This document shows positions 44,422 to 53,858 of a stretch of 64,000 nt of DNA, in pieces. The position numbers were made by a program, and so were the translations under genes. The notes under the pieces were generated by a model, which saw nothing but the letters and a program-made list of their open reading frames with translations, did not search any database and was not told where the DNA came from. The stretch is from VXNJ01 sp965249595 (GTDB lineage Bacteria > Chloroflexota > UBA11872 > VXNJ01). The stretch's first letter is position 1. Every line of letters begins with the position of its first letter. The DNA is taken from contig OZ252242.1 of NCBI GenBank assembly GCA_965249595.1, positions 1,364,001-1,428,000 on the forward strand. The letters are read 5' to 3'.

Positions 44422-45369
44422 GTGGAATACAAGGATTACTACAAGATCCTGGAAATCCCGCGCAGCGCCGACGCGGCGGCGATCAAGCGCGCCTATCGCC
44501 GCTTGGCGCGCAAATATCACCCCGATGCCAACCCCGGCGACAAGACCGCCGAATCCCGATTTAAAGAAGTCAACGAGGCCCATCAGGTGCTCTCGGACCC
44601 GGAGAAAAAATCCCGTTACGACCGCTTTGGATCGTCATACCGCCGCAACGGATCCTTCGAGGAGGCCATGCGCCAATCCGGTTTTGCCGGCGCGGGGGGA
44701 TTTGCCGGGCACGGTCCGATGCCGACCGGCGGTTTCTCTGACTTTTTCGAGCAACTGTTCGGCGGGATTGGGCGTTCGCAGGCCGGGCCCAGGCGGCAAC
44801 GAACGCCCGTCCGTGCCGACGTCGAACACGAGATCGACGTGACCCTGGAGGAGATTCTCAACGGCTCAATGCGGGTGATTACAACCCAGGCCCCCGACGG
44901 CTCAGGATCCTTGGCGCAGCGTCGATTGCGCGTAAAGATCCCGGCCGGAGTGCGACCGGGTGCCCGCATTCGCCTAGCCGGCGAGGGCGGCGTGCGGCCG
45001 GACTCGACGCGCGGCGACTTGTTTCTAAAGGTCAACGCCATCGACCATGCCACGATCCGCCGCCGTGGCACGGATTTAGAAAGCGATATCACGATCCCGA
45101 TGACCGGTGCCGCACTGGGCACCCGGGCCACGGTCTCAACCCTGGATGGCGAGACGCTCACCGTGCGAGTGCCGCCCGAGGTTAGCCAGGGAGCCCGATT
45201 GCGACTGCGCGGCAAAGGCCTTCCATCGCTGGGCAAAAAAGAACGCGGTGATTTCTTCGTAAAGGTCAACATCGATGCCCCCAAGGAGCTCGATGACCAG
45301 CAGCGCGATCTGATTCGACGCTTGGCGCGGCTGCGTGGCGAGAGTTCGGATGATTCCGATGCCACCTGA
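44422..45369 (+). CDS. DnaJ-family co-chaperone without zinc finger (CbpA-like)
   Basis: 315 aa. The J domain (about 1-70) has the HPD motif in KYHPDANPGD. A Gly/Phe-rich stretch (about 85-115) leads straight to the C-terminal substrate domains (VTLEEILNGSMRVI, VKIPAGVRPGARIRLAGEG), with no CxxCxGxG repeats. This is class B architecture, as in CbpA and actinobacterial DnaJ2. The start is GTG 44422, 2 bases after grpE. The hspR start lies inside its last codons. It would stimulate DnaK ATPase and deliver clients. Confidence 0.93.
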   Translation: MEYKDYYKILEIPRSADAAAIKRAYRRLARKYHPDANPGDKTAESRFKEVNEAHQVLSDPEKKSRYDRFGSSYRRNGSFEEAMRQSGFAGAGGFAGHGPMPTGGFSDFFEQLFGGIGRSQAGPRRQRTPVRADVEHEIDVTLEEILNGSMRVITTQAPDGSGSLAQRRLRVKIPAGVRPGARIRLAGEGGVRPDSTRGDLFLKVNAIDHATIRRRGTDLESDITIPMTGAALGTRATVSTLDGETLTVRVPPEVSQGARLRLRGKGLPSLGKKERGDFFVKVNIDAPKELDDQQRDLIRRLARLRGESSDDSDAT

Positions 45370-45760
45370 GCGGCAGCCCGATCCCCGGTCCGGTGACGAC
45401 GCCGACATCAAGGGTTTCTTCATTGGCGTGGTAGCACAAATGACCGGAACGCACCCGCAGACGCTGCGGCACTACGAGCGGATGGGGTTGATCAATCCGC
45501 TGCGCTCGGTGGGTTCGGTGCGAATGTATTCGATTCGCGATGTCCAACGGGTTCGCCGCATTCGCGAATTGACCCAGGATGAGGGCGCCAATTTGTCCGG
45601 TGTCGAGATCATCCTGGACCTGCACGATCAAATTGCCGAGCTGCGGCGTCAGCACCAAATCGAATTGGATGAACAGGCGCTCGAGAACCGTCGCGAGGCC
45701 AATCGCCTGCTCGGCGAGATTGCCCGGCTCAAGCGCATGCTGCGGCGCGCCACCCAGTAG
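45359..45760 (+). CDS. hspR: HspR-type MerR-family heat-shock repressor
   Basis: 133 aa. The winged-helix DNA-binding half has the HspR signature THPQTLRHYERMGLINP and SVRMYSIRDVQRV. QDEGANLSGVEIILDLHDQI follows, then a coiled-coil tail. HspR represses dnaK operons by binding HAIR sequences with DnaK as co-repressor in actinobacteria. ATG 45359 overlaps the dnaJ stop by 11 bases. The location after dnaK-grpE-dnaJ is as in Streptomyces and Mycobacterium. The likely target is the HAIR-like repeat at 39434-39454. Confidence 0.93.
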   Translation: MPPERQPDPRSGDDADIKGFFIGVVAQMTGTHPQTLRHYERMGLINPLRSVGSVRMYSIRDVQRVRRIRELTQDEGANLSGVEIILDLHDQIAELRRQHQIELDEQALENRREANRLLGEIARLKRMLRRATQ

Positions 45761-45832
45761 GCGGCGTCAGATGCGACTAAAAATTCACCCTCCCACCCTG
45801 GCCAGCGCCAGCAAGCGAACAGGCAGACCGTG

Positions 45833-48313
45833 ATGGCAGACGCACCGTTTTCGAGGTTGACCGAGAAAGCTCAGGAAGTAATCGTCGGCGCCAACCGGAT
45901 CATGAGCGAGCTTGGTCACAACCAGCTCGACTCCGAACACATCCTGCTCTCGTTGTTGGAAACGCCCGATTCGACCGCGGTTCGTATCCTGCAGCGCATG
46001 CGAATCAATCCCGATTTCGTCCGGTCCCGGGTCAACGCGGTGCTCGATCGCAAACCCAAGGTTGCCAATTCCGAGCCGGCCCCGAAATCGTCAACGGCCC
46101 AGATATTTATCACCCCGCAAACCAAGGAAATGTTCGATCGGGCGGGCCAAGAGGCCAACCAGTTGCAGGACGATTACATATCCACCGAACACCTTTTCAT
46201 GGCGATCATCTCGCAGCGAAATTCGGAAGCGTCGGCGATCCTGCTTGAGCTGGGTTGCACCCGGCAGAAGGCGCTGGCCGCGGTCCGCGAACTTCGCGGC
46301 TCGCAGGGCGCCAAGTCGAAGACTGCCGAGAACCGCTACGGCGCGCTGGACCGCTACAGCGTCGACCTGACCGGCCTGGCCCGGCGCGGCCAAATCGACC
46401 CGGTCGTCGGTCGTGCCGTCGAAATCGATCGGGTAATGCGGATTCTCTCGCGCCGCACCAAGAACAATCCGGTTCTCATTGGCGAGCCCGGAGTTGGCAA
46501 GACAGCCATCGTCGAGGGGTTGGCGCAGCGCATTGTCGACGGCCAGGTGCCCGAGCTATTGGCCGACCGGAGGGTGCTCTCCTTAGACATCGGCCAAATG
46601 CTGGCCGGGTCGAAATTTCGCGGCGAGTTCGAAGATCGGCTCAAATCGGTAATCGAGGAAGTAGTTTCTTCGCGCGGGCAGATCATCTTGTTTATTGACG
46701 AACTGCACAATGTGGTCGGAGCAGGTTCGGCCGACGGGGCTCTCGACGCCGCCAATTTGCTCAAACCGGCCCTCTCCCGCGGCGAGCTGCAGACCGTCGG
46801 TGCGACTACCCTGGACGAATACCGGCGCCACATCGAGCGGGACCGCGCGTTGGAACGGCGGTTCCAGCAAGTGTTCGTCGACCAACCCTCGGTCGAAGGA
46901 GCCATCGAAATACTGCGCGGATTGCGCTCCAAATACGAAGATCACCATCGCTTGGCGATATCCGACCGGGCGATCGAGGAAGCGGCCAAGCTTTCCAACC
47001 GCTACATCGCCGATCGCTTTTTGCCCGACAAGGCGATCGATTTGATGGACGAAGCGGCTGCCAAACTGCGCCTGCAGATTTTCAATATGCCACAGGAATT
47101 GCACGACCTGGAAGGTGAGCTGCACCGGTTGGAGGAAAGCGAGGAAGAGGCTTGGCAGAATCGCGAATACGAAGAGGCCGCCAACTACAAATCGGAGGCC
47201 ATCCGGCTACGCGATGAATTGACCGCGCGGCGCGGCGATTGGCTGGCCGAGCAGAACATTTCGGAGACCGTTACCGCCGATGACATCGCATCGGTCGTCT
47301 CCGAGGCGACCGGCGTGCCGATCTCCTCAATGCTCGAAGGCGAAATGAAGAAACTGCTGCGCATCGAGGAGGCAATACACCAGCGTTTGATCGGCCAGGA
47401 CGAGGCCGTCCTCGCGGTCGCCGACGCCCTGCGGCGGTCCCGTTCAGGGATATCTGACCCCAACCGCCCGATGGGTTCGTTTATCTTCTTGGGGCCCACC
47501 GGAGTGGGCAAGACCGAACTGGCCCGGCAGCTGGCCCGATTCATGTTTGACGACCCCGACGCTATGGTGCGCGTCGACATGACCGAATACGGTGAACGCC
47601 ACACCGTCTCCCGCCTCATTGGCGCGCCGCCTGGTTACGTCGGATATGGCGAAGGTGGTCAACTTTCCGAGAAGGTTCGCCGTCGCCCGTATCAGGTGAT
47701 TTTGTTTGACGAAATTGAGAAAGCCCACCCCGAAGTGGTCAATGCCCTGTTGCAGGTGCTCGATGCCGGGCGACTAACTGATGGCCAGGGGCGCACAGTT
47801 GACTTTCGCAACACGATCATCATCATGACCTCCAACGTGGGGGCTTCGGAGCTAGGCCGCCGCGACCGGGTGGGTTTTGCGCAGGCCGGCGGGGGCGACG
47901 GATCCGATGACCGCCAGGTGCGTTCGTCGTTACTCACGCAACTGCGGCGACACTTCCCGCCGGAATTCCTAAATCGCGTTGATGAGGTGATTATTTTCCG
48001 ATCTCTCACGCGCGAGGAAGTCGCGCAAATTGTCACGGTACAACTTGATTCCTTGCGCACGCGGCTGGCCGAGCGCGGGGTGACGCTTGAAATTACCGAC
48101 GAGGCCACCGGCCTGCTGCTCTCAGAAGGGTGGGATCCCGAATACGGCGCTCGGCCGATGGCCCGCACGATAAGGCGCCGCATCGAGAATCCGGCCGCCC
48201 GCATGTTGCTCAATGAAGAGCTGGGCACCGATACGACGCTGCTTGTCGATGCCAAGGACGGAAGGTTCGTCCACCTGGCGCGAACAGCGGCAACCGTCAA
48301 GCAGCCCAGCTAA
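45833..48313 (+). CDS. clpC: Clp protease ATP-binding subunit, ClpC type
   Basis: About 826 aa Hsp100 protein. It has the N-terminal Clp repeat domain (about 1-145, KAQEVIVGANRIMSELGHNQ), the first AAA+ module with GEPGVGKTAIVEG, and a short middle domain with a UVR-like EYEEAANYKSEAIRLRDEL. The second AAA+ module has GPTGVGKTELARQL. A VGF tripeptide in the loop RRDRVGFAQ is where ClpP-binding loops sit. The short middle domain and VGF loop favour ClpC (protease partner) over the ClpB disaggregase that follows hspR in actinobacteria. GTG 45830 is an alternative start. No clpP is seen in the window. Confidence 0.93.
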   Translation: MADAPFSRLTEKAQEVIVGANRIMSELGHNQLDSEHILLSLLETPDSTAVRILQRMRINPDFVRSRVNAVLDRKPKVANSEPAPKSSTAQIFITPQTKEMFDRAGQEANQLQDDYISTEHLFMAIISQRNSEASAILLELGCTRQKALAAVRELRGSQGAKSKTAENRYGALDRYSVDLTGLARRGQIDPVVGRAVEIDRVMRILSRRTKNNPVLIGEPGVGKTAIVEGLAQRIVDGQVPELLADRRVLSLDIGQMLAGSKFRGEFEDRLKSVIEEVVSSRGQIILFIDELHNVVGAGSADGALDAANLLKPALSRGELQTVGATTLDEYRRHIERDRALERRFQQVFVDQPSVEGAIEILRGLRSKYEDHHRLAISDRAIEEAAKLSNRYIADRFLPDKAIDLMDEAAAKLRLQIFNMPQELHDLEGELHRLEESEEEAWQNREYEEAANYKSEAIRLRDELTARRGDWLAEQNISETVTADDIASVVSEATGVPISSMLEGEMKKLLRIEEAIHQRLIGQDEAVLAVADALRRSRSGISDPNRPMGSFIFLGPTGVGKTELARQLARFMFDDPDAMVRVDMTEYGERHTVSRLIGAPPGYVGYGEGGQLSEKVRRRPYQVILFDEIEKAHPEVVNALLQVLDAGRLTDGQGRTVDFRNTIIIMTSNVGASELGRRDRVGFAQAGGGDGSDDRQVRSSLLTQLRRHFPPEFLNRVDEVIIFRSLTREEVAQIVTVQLDSLRTRLAERGVTLEITDEATGLLLSEGWDPEYGARPMARTIRRRIENPAARMLLNEELGTDTTLLVDAKDGRFVHLARTAATVKQPS

Positions 48314-48359
48314 AAAACCGGCTCCGATCGCGCGCTGGGGATTTTCCGTCGGCGCTGGC

Positions 48360-48815
48360 CTATTGAGTCAGCGCGGCCAATGCTTCGTCTTCATCGCGAC
48401 GCTCTAGGGCCGGATTGTGAACCTTGTAAACGATCTTGCCCGATTCGTCGACGACGACGGTCAAGCGTTCATTGAGGCCCAGATCGTCGTTGTAGGCACC
48501 GTAAGCCTGGCCCGCGGAGTGGGCATGAAAATCCGAAAGCAGGGTGATTGAATCATCCAGCATCATCGATTCGGCAAAGGCTCCCACCGAAAAGTGGCTG
48601 TCGACCGAGATGCCGAGCACCTTTGCGCCGCTGGCCTTGATCTGGTCGGATTTGGCGTTGTAGTCAGAAATCTCGTTTTGGCAGATACCCGAAAACGCCA
48701 ACGGGTAGAAGACGACTACGACCTTTTGGCCGCGGAAGTCCGACAGGCGGACATCTTCGCCAGCCCCATTTTTGAGCTGAAAGTCGGGCGCCATGTCGCC
48801 AATGTTCAATGACAT
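48360..48815 (-). CDS. AhpE-like peroxiredoxin
   Basis: 151 aa thioredoxin-fold peroxidase. The active site VVVVFYPLAFSGICQNE holds the peroxidatic Cys in the P-x3-(T/S)-x2-C motif (PLAFSGIC), nearly the same as mycobacterial AhpE. No second resolving Cys is evident, which suggests the one-Cys type reduced by an external thiol. It reduces H2O2, organic hydroperoxides or peroxynitrite in the cytoplasm. It is convergent with clpC, 46 bp apart. Confidence 0.92.
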   Translation of the reverse strand: MSLNIGDMAPDFQLKNGAGEDVRLSDFRGQKVVVVFYPLAFSGICQNEISDYNAKSDQIKASGAKVLGISVDSHFSVGAFAESMMLDDSITLLSDFHAHSAGQAYGAYNDDLGLNERLTVVVDESGKIVYKVHNPALERRDEDEALAALTQ

Positions 48816-48986
48816 ATCGATTCCTTTGATCTAAAGAGTTCCAGACGGCTGTTGTCCCGGCCTCTTCCGGCCGGGCGATTGACAATTCGCTGGTCAACCA
48901 AGCCTATTTTCGTATCGACCCGGTTTGCGCAGGGCTAAAAAATCGGTTGGCCGGGGTGGGCCATGATCTATTGCGCAAGTGGGAAC

Positions 48987-50210
48987 TTAGTAGTGGTCAG
49001 CGCCCCAGAGAACCCACCCGGTTTCCGGGAATGCGGCTTCAAATTGAGCCTGGCTGTCGGCCCGCAATCCGGACATGTCGAGGACATCCAGGCTGCCCGG
49101 ACAGCCGAACACAAGTCCGAGGAATTCGCCCTTGCTCATCGCGATCGTTGGCCGGTCGGCGATGGGGTGACCGAACCGCACCGCGGCCGGCGGGAATTCG
49201 AGGCCGACCAACTCTTCGCCGATGCGCAGATTGATCGCCGGGGCTGAAAAAATCGCCAGCGATCTGCGGCGAGCCGCCAGCTGCGGTTGGATGGCGGCCA
49301 GGAGCCCGTCAAGGCTGTTTATCTTGAACATCAGGCCCGGTTCCTCAACCAGCTCAACATCGGTCAATTCCCGCATTGCGCTCACCACCGGCGCACGCGG
49401 GTGGATCCCGCCGGTGATAGTGGCAGCGCCAGCAGCGCGGGCGAGTGACAAAAGTCGCCCGGCTGCCGCCCGGCTCCGGGCACGCCCGCTGGCAATTACC
49501 TCTAGTACGTTCAATTGGGACTCGCCGACCCGGGCCCGCAGGTATCCGACTGGATTGCCGATAACCCGGAGGGCTTCCCAGTGCAATTGGCCGCCGACCT
49601 GGCGCATCCAATCATGCTGGCCGACGAAATAGCGCCGTGACCGGACCAGCGGTCCGATCAATTGCCGGTTCTCGCGCTGGTACAGGCCGAACAATTCGTC
49701 ATGATCACCGGCAGTGACCGGAGCAATCGGGATCCCGCGCGGCGAGGGCGGCAGTTGCTCGGGCACGGCAACCCGCCAGTGAGTCGAGTTGACCGGCAGG
49801 AATCCGAATTGCTCATATAGGGCCGGGACCGCCGCGTGCAAGCCGGTCAGTGGGAACCGGCCTGGATCAATTCGCGCGAGGGCATTGGTCAGCAGGGCGC
49901 TGGCCACCCCGCGACGTCGAAAGTCCGGATCCACGCAAACGGCCCCGATGTTGGCGGTGGCGATTTCCCGGTCGCCAAAGTAGTGCGACCGCCAATGCCC
50001 TTCCAGATAGCCGGCCAGCGTGCCGCCGACATGGGCCAGGAGGGCGATTTGCGGCCGCTTTTCCGGAAAAAGATTGTGAAAAGCGCGAAAGTAGGCGGGC
50101 GACTCACCGGCAAAGCACCTGCTCATCAACGCGAACGCCCGATTTAGCTCTTGGTCGCTGGCTTGAGATACGGCTATCGACAAGACTTTTCGCTGTGCGC
50201 TGGCGGACAA
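48987..50210 (-). CDS. Eis-like GNAT acetyltransferase with SCP2-like C-terminal domain
   Basis: 407 aa. The first GNAT domain has IGAVCVDPDFRRRGVASALL (acetyl-CoA loop RRRGVA). A second, degenerate GNAT-like segment contains GNPVGYLRARVG. The C-terminal 100 residues (FKINSLDGLLAAI, LRIGEELVGLEF, MSKGEFLGLVFG) match the sterol-carrier-like domain of the Eis family. Eis enzymes acetylate amines on aminoglycosides and peptides; the natural substrate here is unknown. The protein ends with an aromatic residue as Eis proteins do, whose C-terminal carboxylate takes part in catalysis. The start ATG 50210 is of moderate quality. Confidence 0.85.
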   Translation of the reverse strand: MSASAQRKVLSIAVSQASDQELNRAFALMSRCFAGESPAYFRAFHNLFPEKRPQIALLAHVGGTLAGYLEGHWRSHYFGDREIATANIGAVCVDPDFRRRGVASALLTNALARIDPGRFPLTGLHAAVPALYEQFGFLPVNSTHWRVAVPEQLPPSPRGIPIAPVTAGDHDELFGLYQRENRQLIGPLVRSRRYFVGQHDWMRQVGGQLHWEALRVIGNPVGYLRARVGESQLNVLEVIASGRARSRAAAGRLLSLARAAGAATITGGIHPRAPVVSAMRELTDVELVEEPGLMFKINSLDGLLAAIQPQLAARRRSLAIFSAPAINLRIGEELVGLEFPPAAVRFGHPIADRPTIAMSKGEFLGLVFGCPGSLDVLDMSGLRADSQAQFEAAFPETGWVLWGADHY

Positions 50211-50234
50211 TTTACGAGCCGATTGGAAGATGGG

Positions 50235-52004
50235 TCAATTCTCGACCGCCGGCAATTGCCAGGCCTGCAGCAGCCGCTCGGCGCTGGCGACGCAAAGCAC
50301 GTCGGCGAGGCGCCCCAGGGCAAATTCCCGGATCGGGGCCAGAGTTCCGGCGTCGCCGACGTGAATGCCGGTGGCGGTCAGGACGCTGACGGTAGTGGGC
50401 GAGGTCATGGCCACCAGGTAGTTGGCCGACACTTTGAATCGGGACGGTGCGAAATTCTGGTTGGACCATATCAGCTGCCCATCGAACCCAAAGGCTTTCA
50501 GGCCGCTGGTCGTACTTACGTAGACCACCCGGCCGAGGGGGTCCGCGCGAATCGCCTGGACGTCCAAGGGGATGTGGTGGAGCAGCCGCCCACTGGCCGA
50601 TTCGTGAATCGCCAGGCCCTTGTCGGTGCCAAGCAAAACCAGCGCTCCGTTGGCGCTGAGGGCCATTTCGACCAATGATGATTCGGGTTGAAAGGTAACC
50701 AACGTGCGGGTCGTGCCGGAGCCCGCTTGGTATACGGTCACTACCTGTTCGACGTCGGCGCCGGTGGTGCCGACCGCCAGCGTCGACCCGTCCGCGCTAA
50801 GTTGCGATACACCAATTCCGCTGCTGTGTGACCCAGCGTCGAGGCGCCATCTGCGCCCGTCGCGGCGGTGAATAAAGGCGCGCCCCTCGCCACGATTGTT
50901 AGTCGTCCGCGCCAGCATCATGTCTTCGGCCGCAAAACCGATATGTTCGATGATCTGGTTGTCGGCCTGGTCTTTGACCTGCGGCCAAAGTGGTCGGCCG
51001 GTGTCGTCCAGCGGCGCCAGGAAGAAACCGTAGCCGACCGCTATCGTGCCATCGCCGTTTACGGCGATTCCGTCGGCCGGAATATTTAGTTCGCGCTGCC
51101 AATTGACCACACCTTGCCGATTGAGTACGAGTACCTGGCCTTCACGTGAAATGCAGACCCAGCTTCCCCCGTCGTCGGAAACCGCCAGACCCACCACGTC
51201 GAAAGGCAAGTCGTATGTCCACAGCGGTTCGCGCCAGTCGGCGATGCCCAGCGGATCACTGGCGACGGTCACCGCGATCGCGATGTCGGGGACCATTTCA
51301 ATCCGCACCCTAAACCCCCGCTGATCCCAGATTTGGGCGGCCGCATTTGCCCCCTCCGCATCGAAGTGACGGGCAATTTCGGACCAACCGGGGTACTGCG
51401 CCGCAAGTCGAGCATCGGGACTGTAGCGGCCCAATCGGGCGGCCATTTCTATCTCCGAATCAAATTCGCCGACCATGACTGCGAATCGGCTGATCGTCGA
51501 CGGGACGAAGGTTAGTTCGCCCAGCACCGCCAACTGCTCCCCCATAACGTCGCGCGAGGTCTCGTCGGCAATCGCCGCCACGAACCGGAAGAGATTGGCT
51601 CGGGCAACGCCAAGTTCGGCCACCATGGCGGTGATCAAGCGAAGGTCTTCGACAGCTAGAAAAGATTGCGCGCTGGCCACGATACGCACCAGCGAATCGG
51701 CCACCGCCAGCAGGCTGGCGTGGGCGAGCCGGGCCTCGCTTGGCGGTTCCAGGCGGGCCAGCGTGTAGCCAATCTGGTTGGCTTGCTCGCCGTAGCGCCC
51801 GACCCCCACGGCAAATTGGCGGAGCGAGATATGGTATTCGGCCAGGGTCAACGTGATGGCCTCCAGCCCGCCAACTGTCGTGATCGCCTCGGCCGCGCTC
51901 TGGATTGCCGGCTTCCAGTAGGGCGAGACGAATTCAACGACGACCGGATCTTCGGTAGCCACCCGGCAAGACGACAACAAGACGGAACCGCCGGCCAGTA
52001 GCAA
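50235..52004 (-). CDS. Lipoprotein with C-terminal beta-propeller
   Basis: About 589 aa. A signal LLLAGGSVLLSSC with lipobox LSSC gives an N-terminal lipid anchor. Residues about 20-210 are helical and Ala-rich. From about 260 on, PQQ/WD40-like repeats follow (LAVSDDGGSWVCISREGQVLVLN, given in part; LALSANGALVLLGTDKG). It is probably an outer-surface protein of unknown function. The start is odd. No ATG or GTG lies between the miaB stop (52041) and the signal. TTG 52004 lacks the basic n-region, while CTG 52019 would add SRRR and restores a normal signal. The frame is the same as miaB, separated by one TAA. Confidence 0.7.
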   Translation of the reverse strand: MLLAGGSVLLSSCRVATEDPVVVEFVSPYWKPAIQSAAEAITTVGGLEAITLTLAEYHISLRQFAVGVGRYGEQANQIGYTLARLEPPSEARLAHASLLAVADSLVRIVASAQSFLAVEDLRLITAMVAELGVARANLFRFVAAIADETSRDVMGEQLAVLGELTFVPSTISRFAVMVGEFDSEIEMAARLGRYSPDARLAAQYPGWSEIARHFDAEGANAAAQIWDQRGFRVRIEMVPDIAIAVTVASDPLGIADWREPLWTYDLPFDVVGLAVSDDGGSWVCISREGQVLVLNRQGVVNWQRELNIPADGIAVNGDGTIAVGYGFFLAPLDDTGRPLWPQVKDQADNQIIEHIGFAAEDMMLARTTNNRGEGRAFIHRRDGRRWRLDAGSHSSGIGVSQLSADGSTLAVGTTGADVEQVVTVYQAGSGTTRTLVTFQPESSLVEMALSANGALVLLGTDKGLAIHESASGRLLHHIPLDVQAIRADPLGRVVYVSTTSGLKAFGFDGQLIWSNQNFAPSRFKVSANYLVAMTSPTTVSVLTATGIHVGDAGTLAPIREFALGRLADVLCVASAERLLQAWQLPAVEN

Positions 52005-52040
52005 CCGGCGCCGGCTCAGGCGGGTTCCGGCGCTTTCTAT

Positions 52041-53417
52041 TTAGGCAAGCCCCACGGTGGTCCCGCGCAGCGACCAGGGAGTGGCCGCAGTTATCTGGGT
52101 CGGGCGAATATCCCCAACCGCAATGTTTTCGTCGCCCAGGCAAAACACGAGTTTGTTGGTTCGGGTTCGGCCCATCCAACGCGATCCCGTACCCGGGGCC
52201 GGCCCATCTTGCAGTTGCTCGAAGAGCACCTCTTGTATCGATCCCGGCAGGCGGCTATTGATGCGCTCGGCGATGGTCTGCTGTACGGCCTCGCAACGGT
52301 GCAATCGTTCGAGCTTTACGGCGGCCGGGATGTCGTCACCCCAACGGTCGGCCACGGTGCCGATGCGTGGTGAAAAGGCCGCGATATGAACGACGTCGAA
52401 TTCGAGCTCTTCAAGCAGGCGCAGGCTGCCGTTGAACTGTTCTTCGGTCTCGCCGGGAAATCCGACAATCACGTCGGTTGATATCGCAACCCCGGGGACA
52501 TGGTCGCGCAGCATGTTGATCATGGTCCGATACCAATCGGTGTTGTAGCCCCGCCCCATGCGGCGCAGAACTTGGTCGTCACCCGACTGAACCGGCAAGT
52601 TGATTTCTTCCAGCACGCTGGGGCAATCGGCCATCGCCCGCGCCAGACGCTCATCGAAATGCCGCGGGTGGGCGGTGAGAAAACGCAGCCGCGGCACAAT
52701 TTCCGCGCGGTCGAGATGGCGCAGCAGATCGCACAGGTCGAGGTCATCGTCGAGATCCCGTCCGTAGCGGTTGACGATTTGCCCCAACAGGGTTATTTCG
52801 ACCGCCCCTTCATCGGCCTTGGCGCGCAGCTCCGCTTCGATCTCGTCAACTGGACGCGATCGCTCCCCGCCGCGGCGGAACGGGACGATGCAAAAGGTGC
52901 AGCGTTTTGAACAGCCGTAGATGATCGTCACGTAACGGGTAGGGCTGCCATAGCCGGGTAGATCCTGCGGCAGATAGTCTTCCCAGTCATCAACCACCGG
53001 GCCGGGCCGGGCGGCCATGTGGGTGAGCAGGTCATCAACCTCTTGCGTGTCGAAGATCAGGTCGAGTTTGCGGGCGTGCGGGGCCAGCTCGGCCTCGGTT
53101 GCGCGTACTGTGCATCCGGTTAAAGCGACTTGCAAGTCGGGCTCCCGGCGGCGGCGCGCCCCAAGGGCGCCGATCCGACCAAAAGTTTTGCGATCGGAGT
53201 TGTCGCGGACCGAGCATCCGTTGAGGATGACGAACGAGGCCCGGTCGGGATGGGATACCGGAACGTGGCCCGCCGCAACCAAGGATCTGGCTATCCGTTC
53301 GGAATCATCCTTGTTCATCTGGCAGCCGGCGGTCCAGATATAGAAGCGGTGGCGGCCAGCCGCGGCCGGACTATTCCGGATCTGGGTGGGGGCATTTACG
53401 ACGTGGGTGATGGCCAT
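52041..53417 (-). CDS. miaB: tRNA-2-methylthio-N6-dimethylallyladenosine synthase
   Basis: 458 aa radical SAM enzyme that adds a methylthio group to A37 of tRNA. The N-terminal UPF0004 domain has its three Cys residues (TAGCQMN, LNGCSVR, ALTGCTV). The radical SAM cluster motif is CSKRCTFC, and a C-terminal TRAM domain includes VLFEQLQDG and RTRTNKLVFC. It contributes to decoding of UNN codons. The ATG at 53417 starts the conserved sequence (MAITHVVNAPTQ); the frame is open beyond it. A relative, mtaB, lies at 58815. Confidence 0.93.
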   Translation of the reverse strand: MAITHVVNAPTQIRNSPAAAGRHRFYIWTAGCQMNKDDSERIARSLVAAGHVPVSHPDRASFVILNGCSVRDNSDRKTFGRIGALGARRRREPDLQVALTGCTVRATEAELAPHARKLDLIFDTQEVDDLLTHMAARPGPVVDDWEDYLPQDLPGYGSPTRYVTIIYGCSKRCTFCIVPFRRGGERSRPVDEIEAELRAKADEGAVEITLLGQIVNRYGRDLDDDLDLCDLLRHLDRAEIVPRLRFLTAHPRHFDERLARAMADCPSVLEEINLPVQSGDDQVLRRMGRGYNTDWYRTMINMLRDHVPGVAISTDVIVGFPGETEEQFNGSLRLLEELEFDVVHIAAFSPRIGTVADRWGDDIPAAVKLERLHRCEAVQQTIAERINSRLPGSIQEVLFEQLQDGPAPGTGSRWMGRTRTNKLVFCLGDENIAVGDIRPTQITAATPWSLRGTTVGLA

Positions 53418-53537
53418 CGAGACTGATCGGGGCTGTTGTCCGCGCAGGGCGGCAATTCCATGGGCAAATACAATGTTAGGCGCGTGCTGCAACCGCATCA
53501 GCCGCCGTGGCCGAACACGATATGAAAAGGTGACCGA

Positions 53538-53858
53538 TTGGGGTTTTTTGGTGCACCAGGAGGCGATGATGGCCTCTATATCTATGTAGAGCTCGACCGG
53601 ACTGGCGAGTTGGTAACGCTGCGGGTAGATCTGAACAATGACCTTGCGCAGGAATATGCGCCCGGCGCGAGTGGCGACACCCCTACCCATTACACGTGCA
53701 CTAAGCAGGTTATGGGGCAGAAGACGTTTCGCCCGGCCCAGGTATTTTTGGAATTCGATTCCCGCCGCCGCCTGACCAGTTCTCAAGTTCAAGGTGGCAG
53801 GTTGGTTTCGCAAGATGAGCTGTCGCCCGGTATCGAAAGTGACGACGCCGGCGACTAG
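53538..53858 (+). CDS. Small conserved protein of unknown function (106 aa)
   Basis: 106 aa, TTG start with a good AAAGGTGA ribosome site 6 bases upstream. It begins GFFGAPGGDDGLYIYVELDR and contains GELVTLRVDLNNDLAQEY, TKQVMGQKTFRPAQVFLEFD and an RRRLTSSQVQGG segment. From memory, Chloroflexota carry a similar protein in which this strand reads CDRCGE; here the cysteines are replaced (ELDRTGE). One Cys remains (HYTCTK). No function is known. Its end overlaps the following lipoprotein gene. Confidence 0.72.
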   Translation: MGFFGAPGGDDGLYIYVELDRTGELVTLRVDLNNDLAQEYAPGASGDTPTHYTCTKQVMGQKTFRPAQVFLEFDSRRRLTSSQVQGGRLVSQDELSPGIESDDAGD

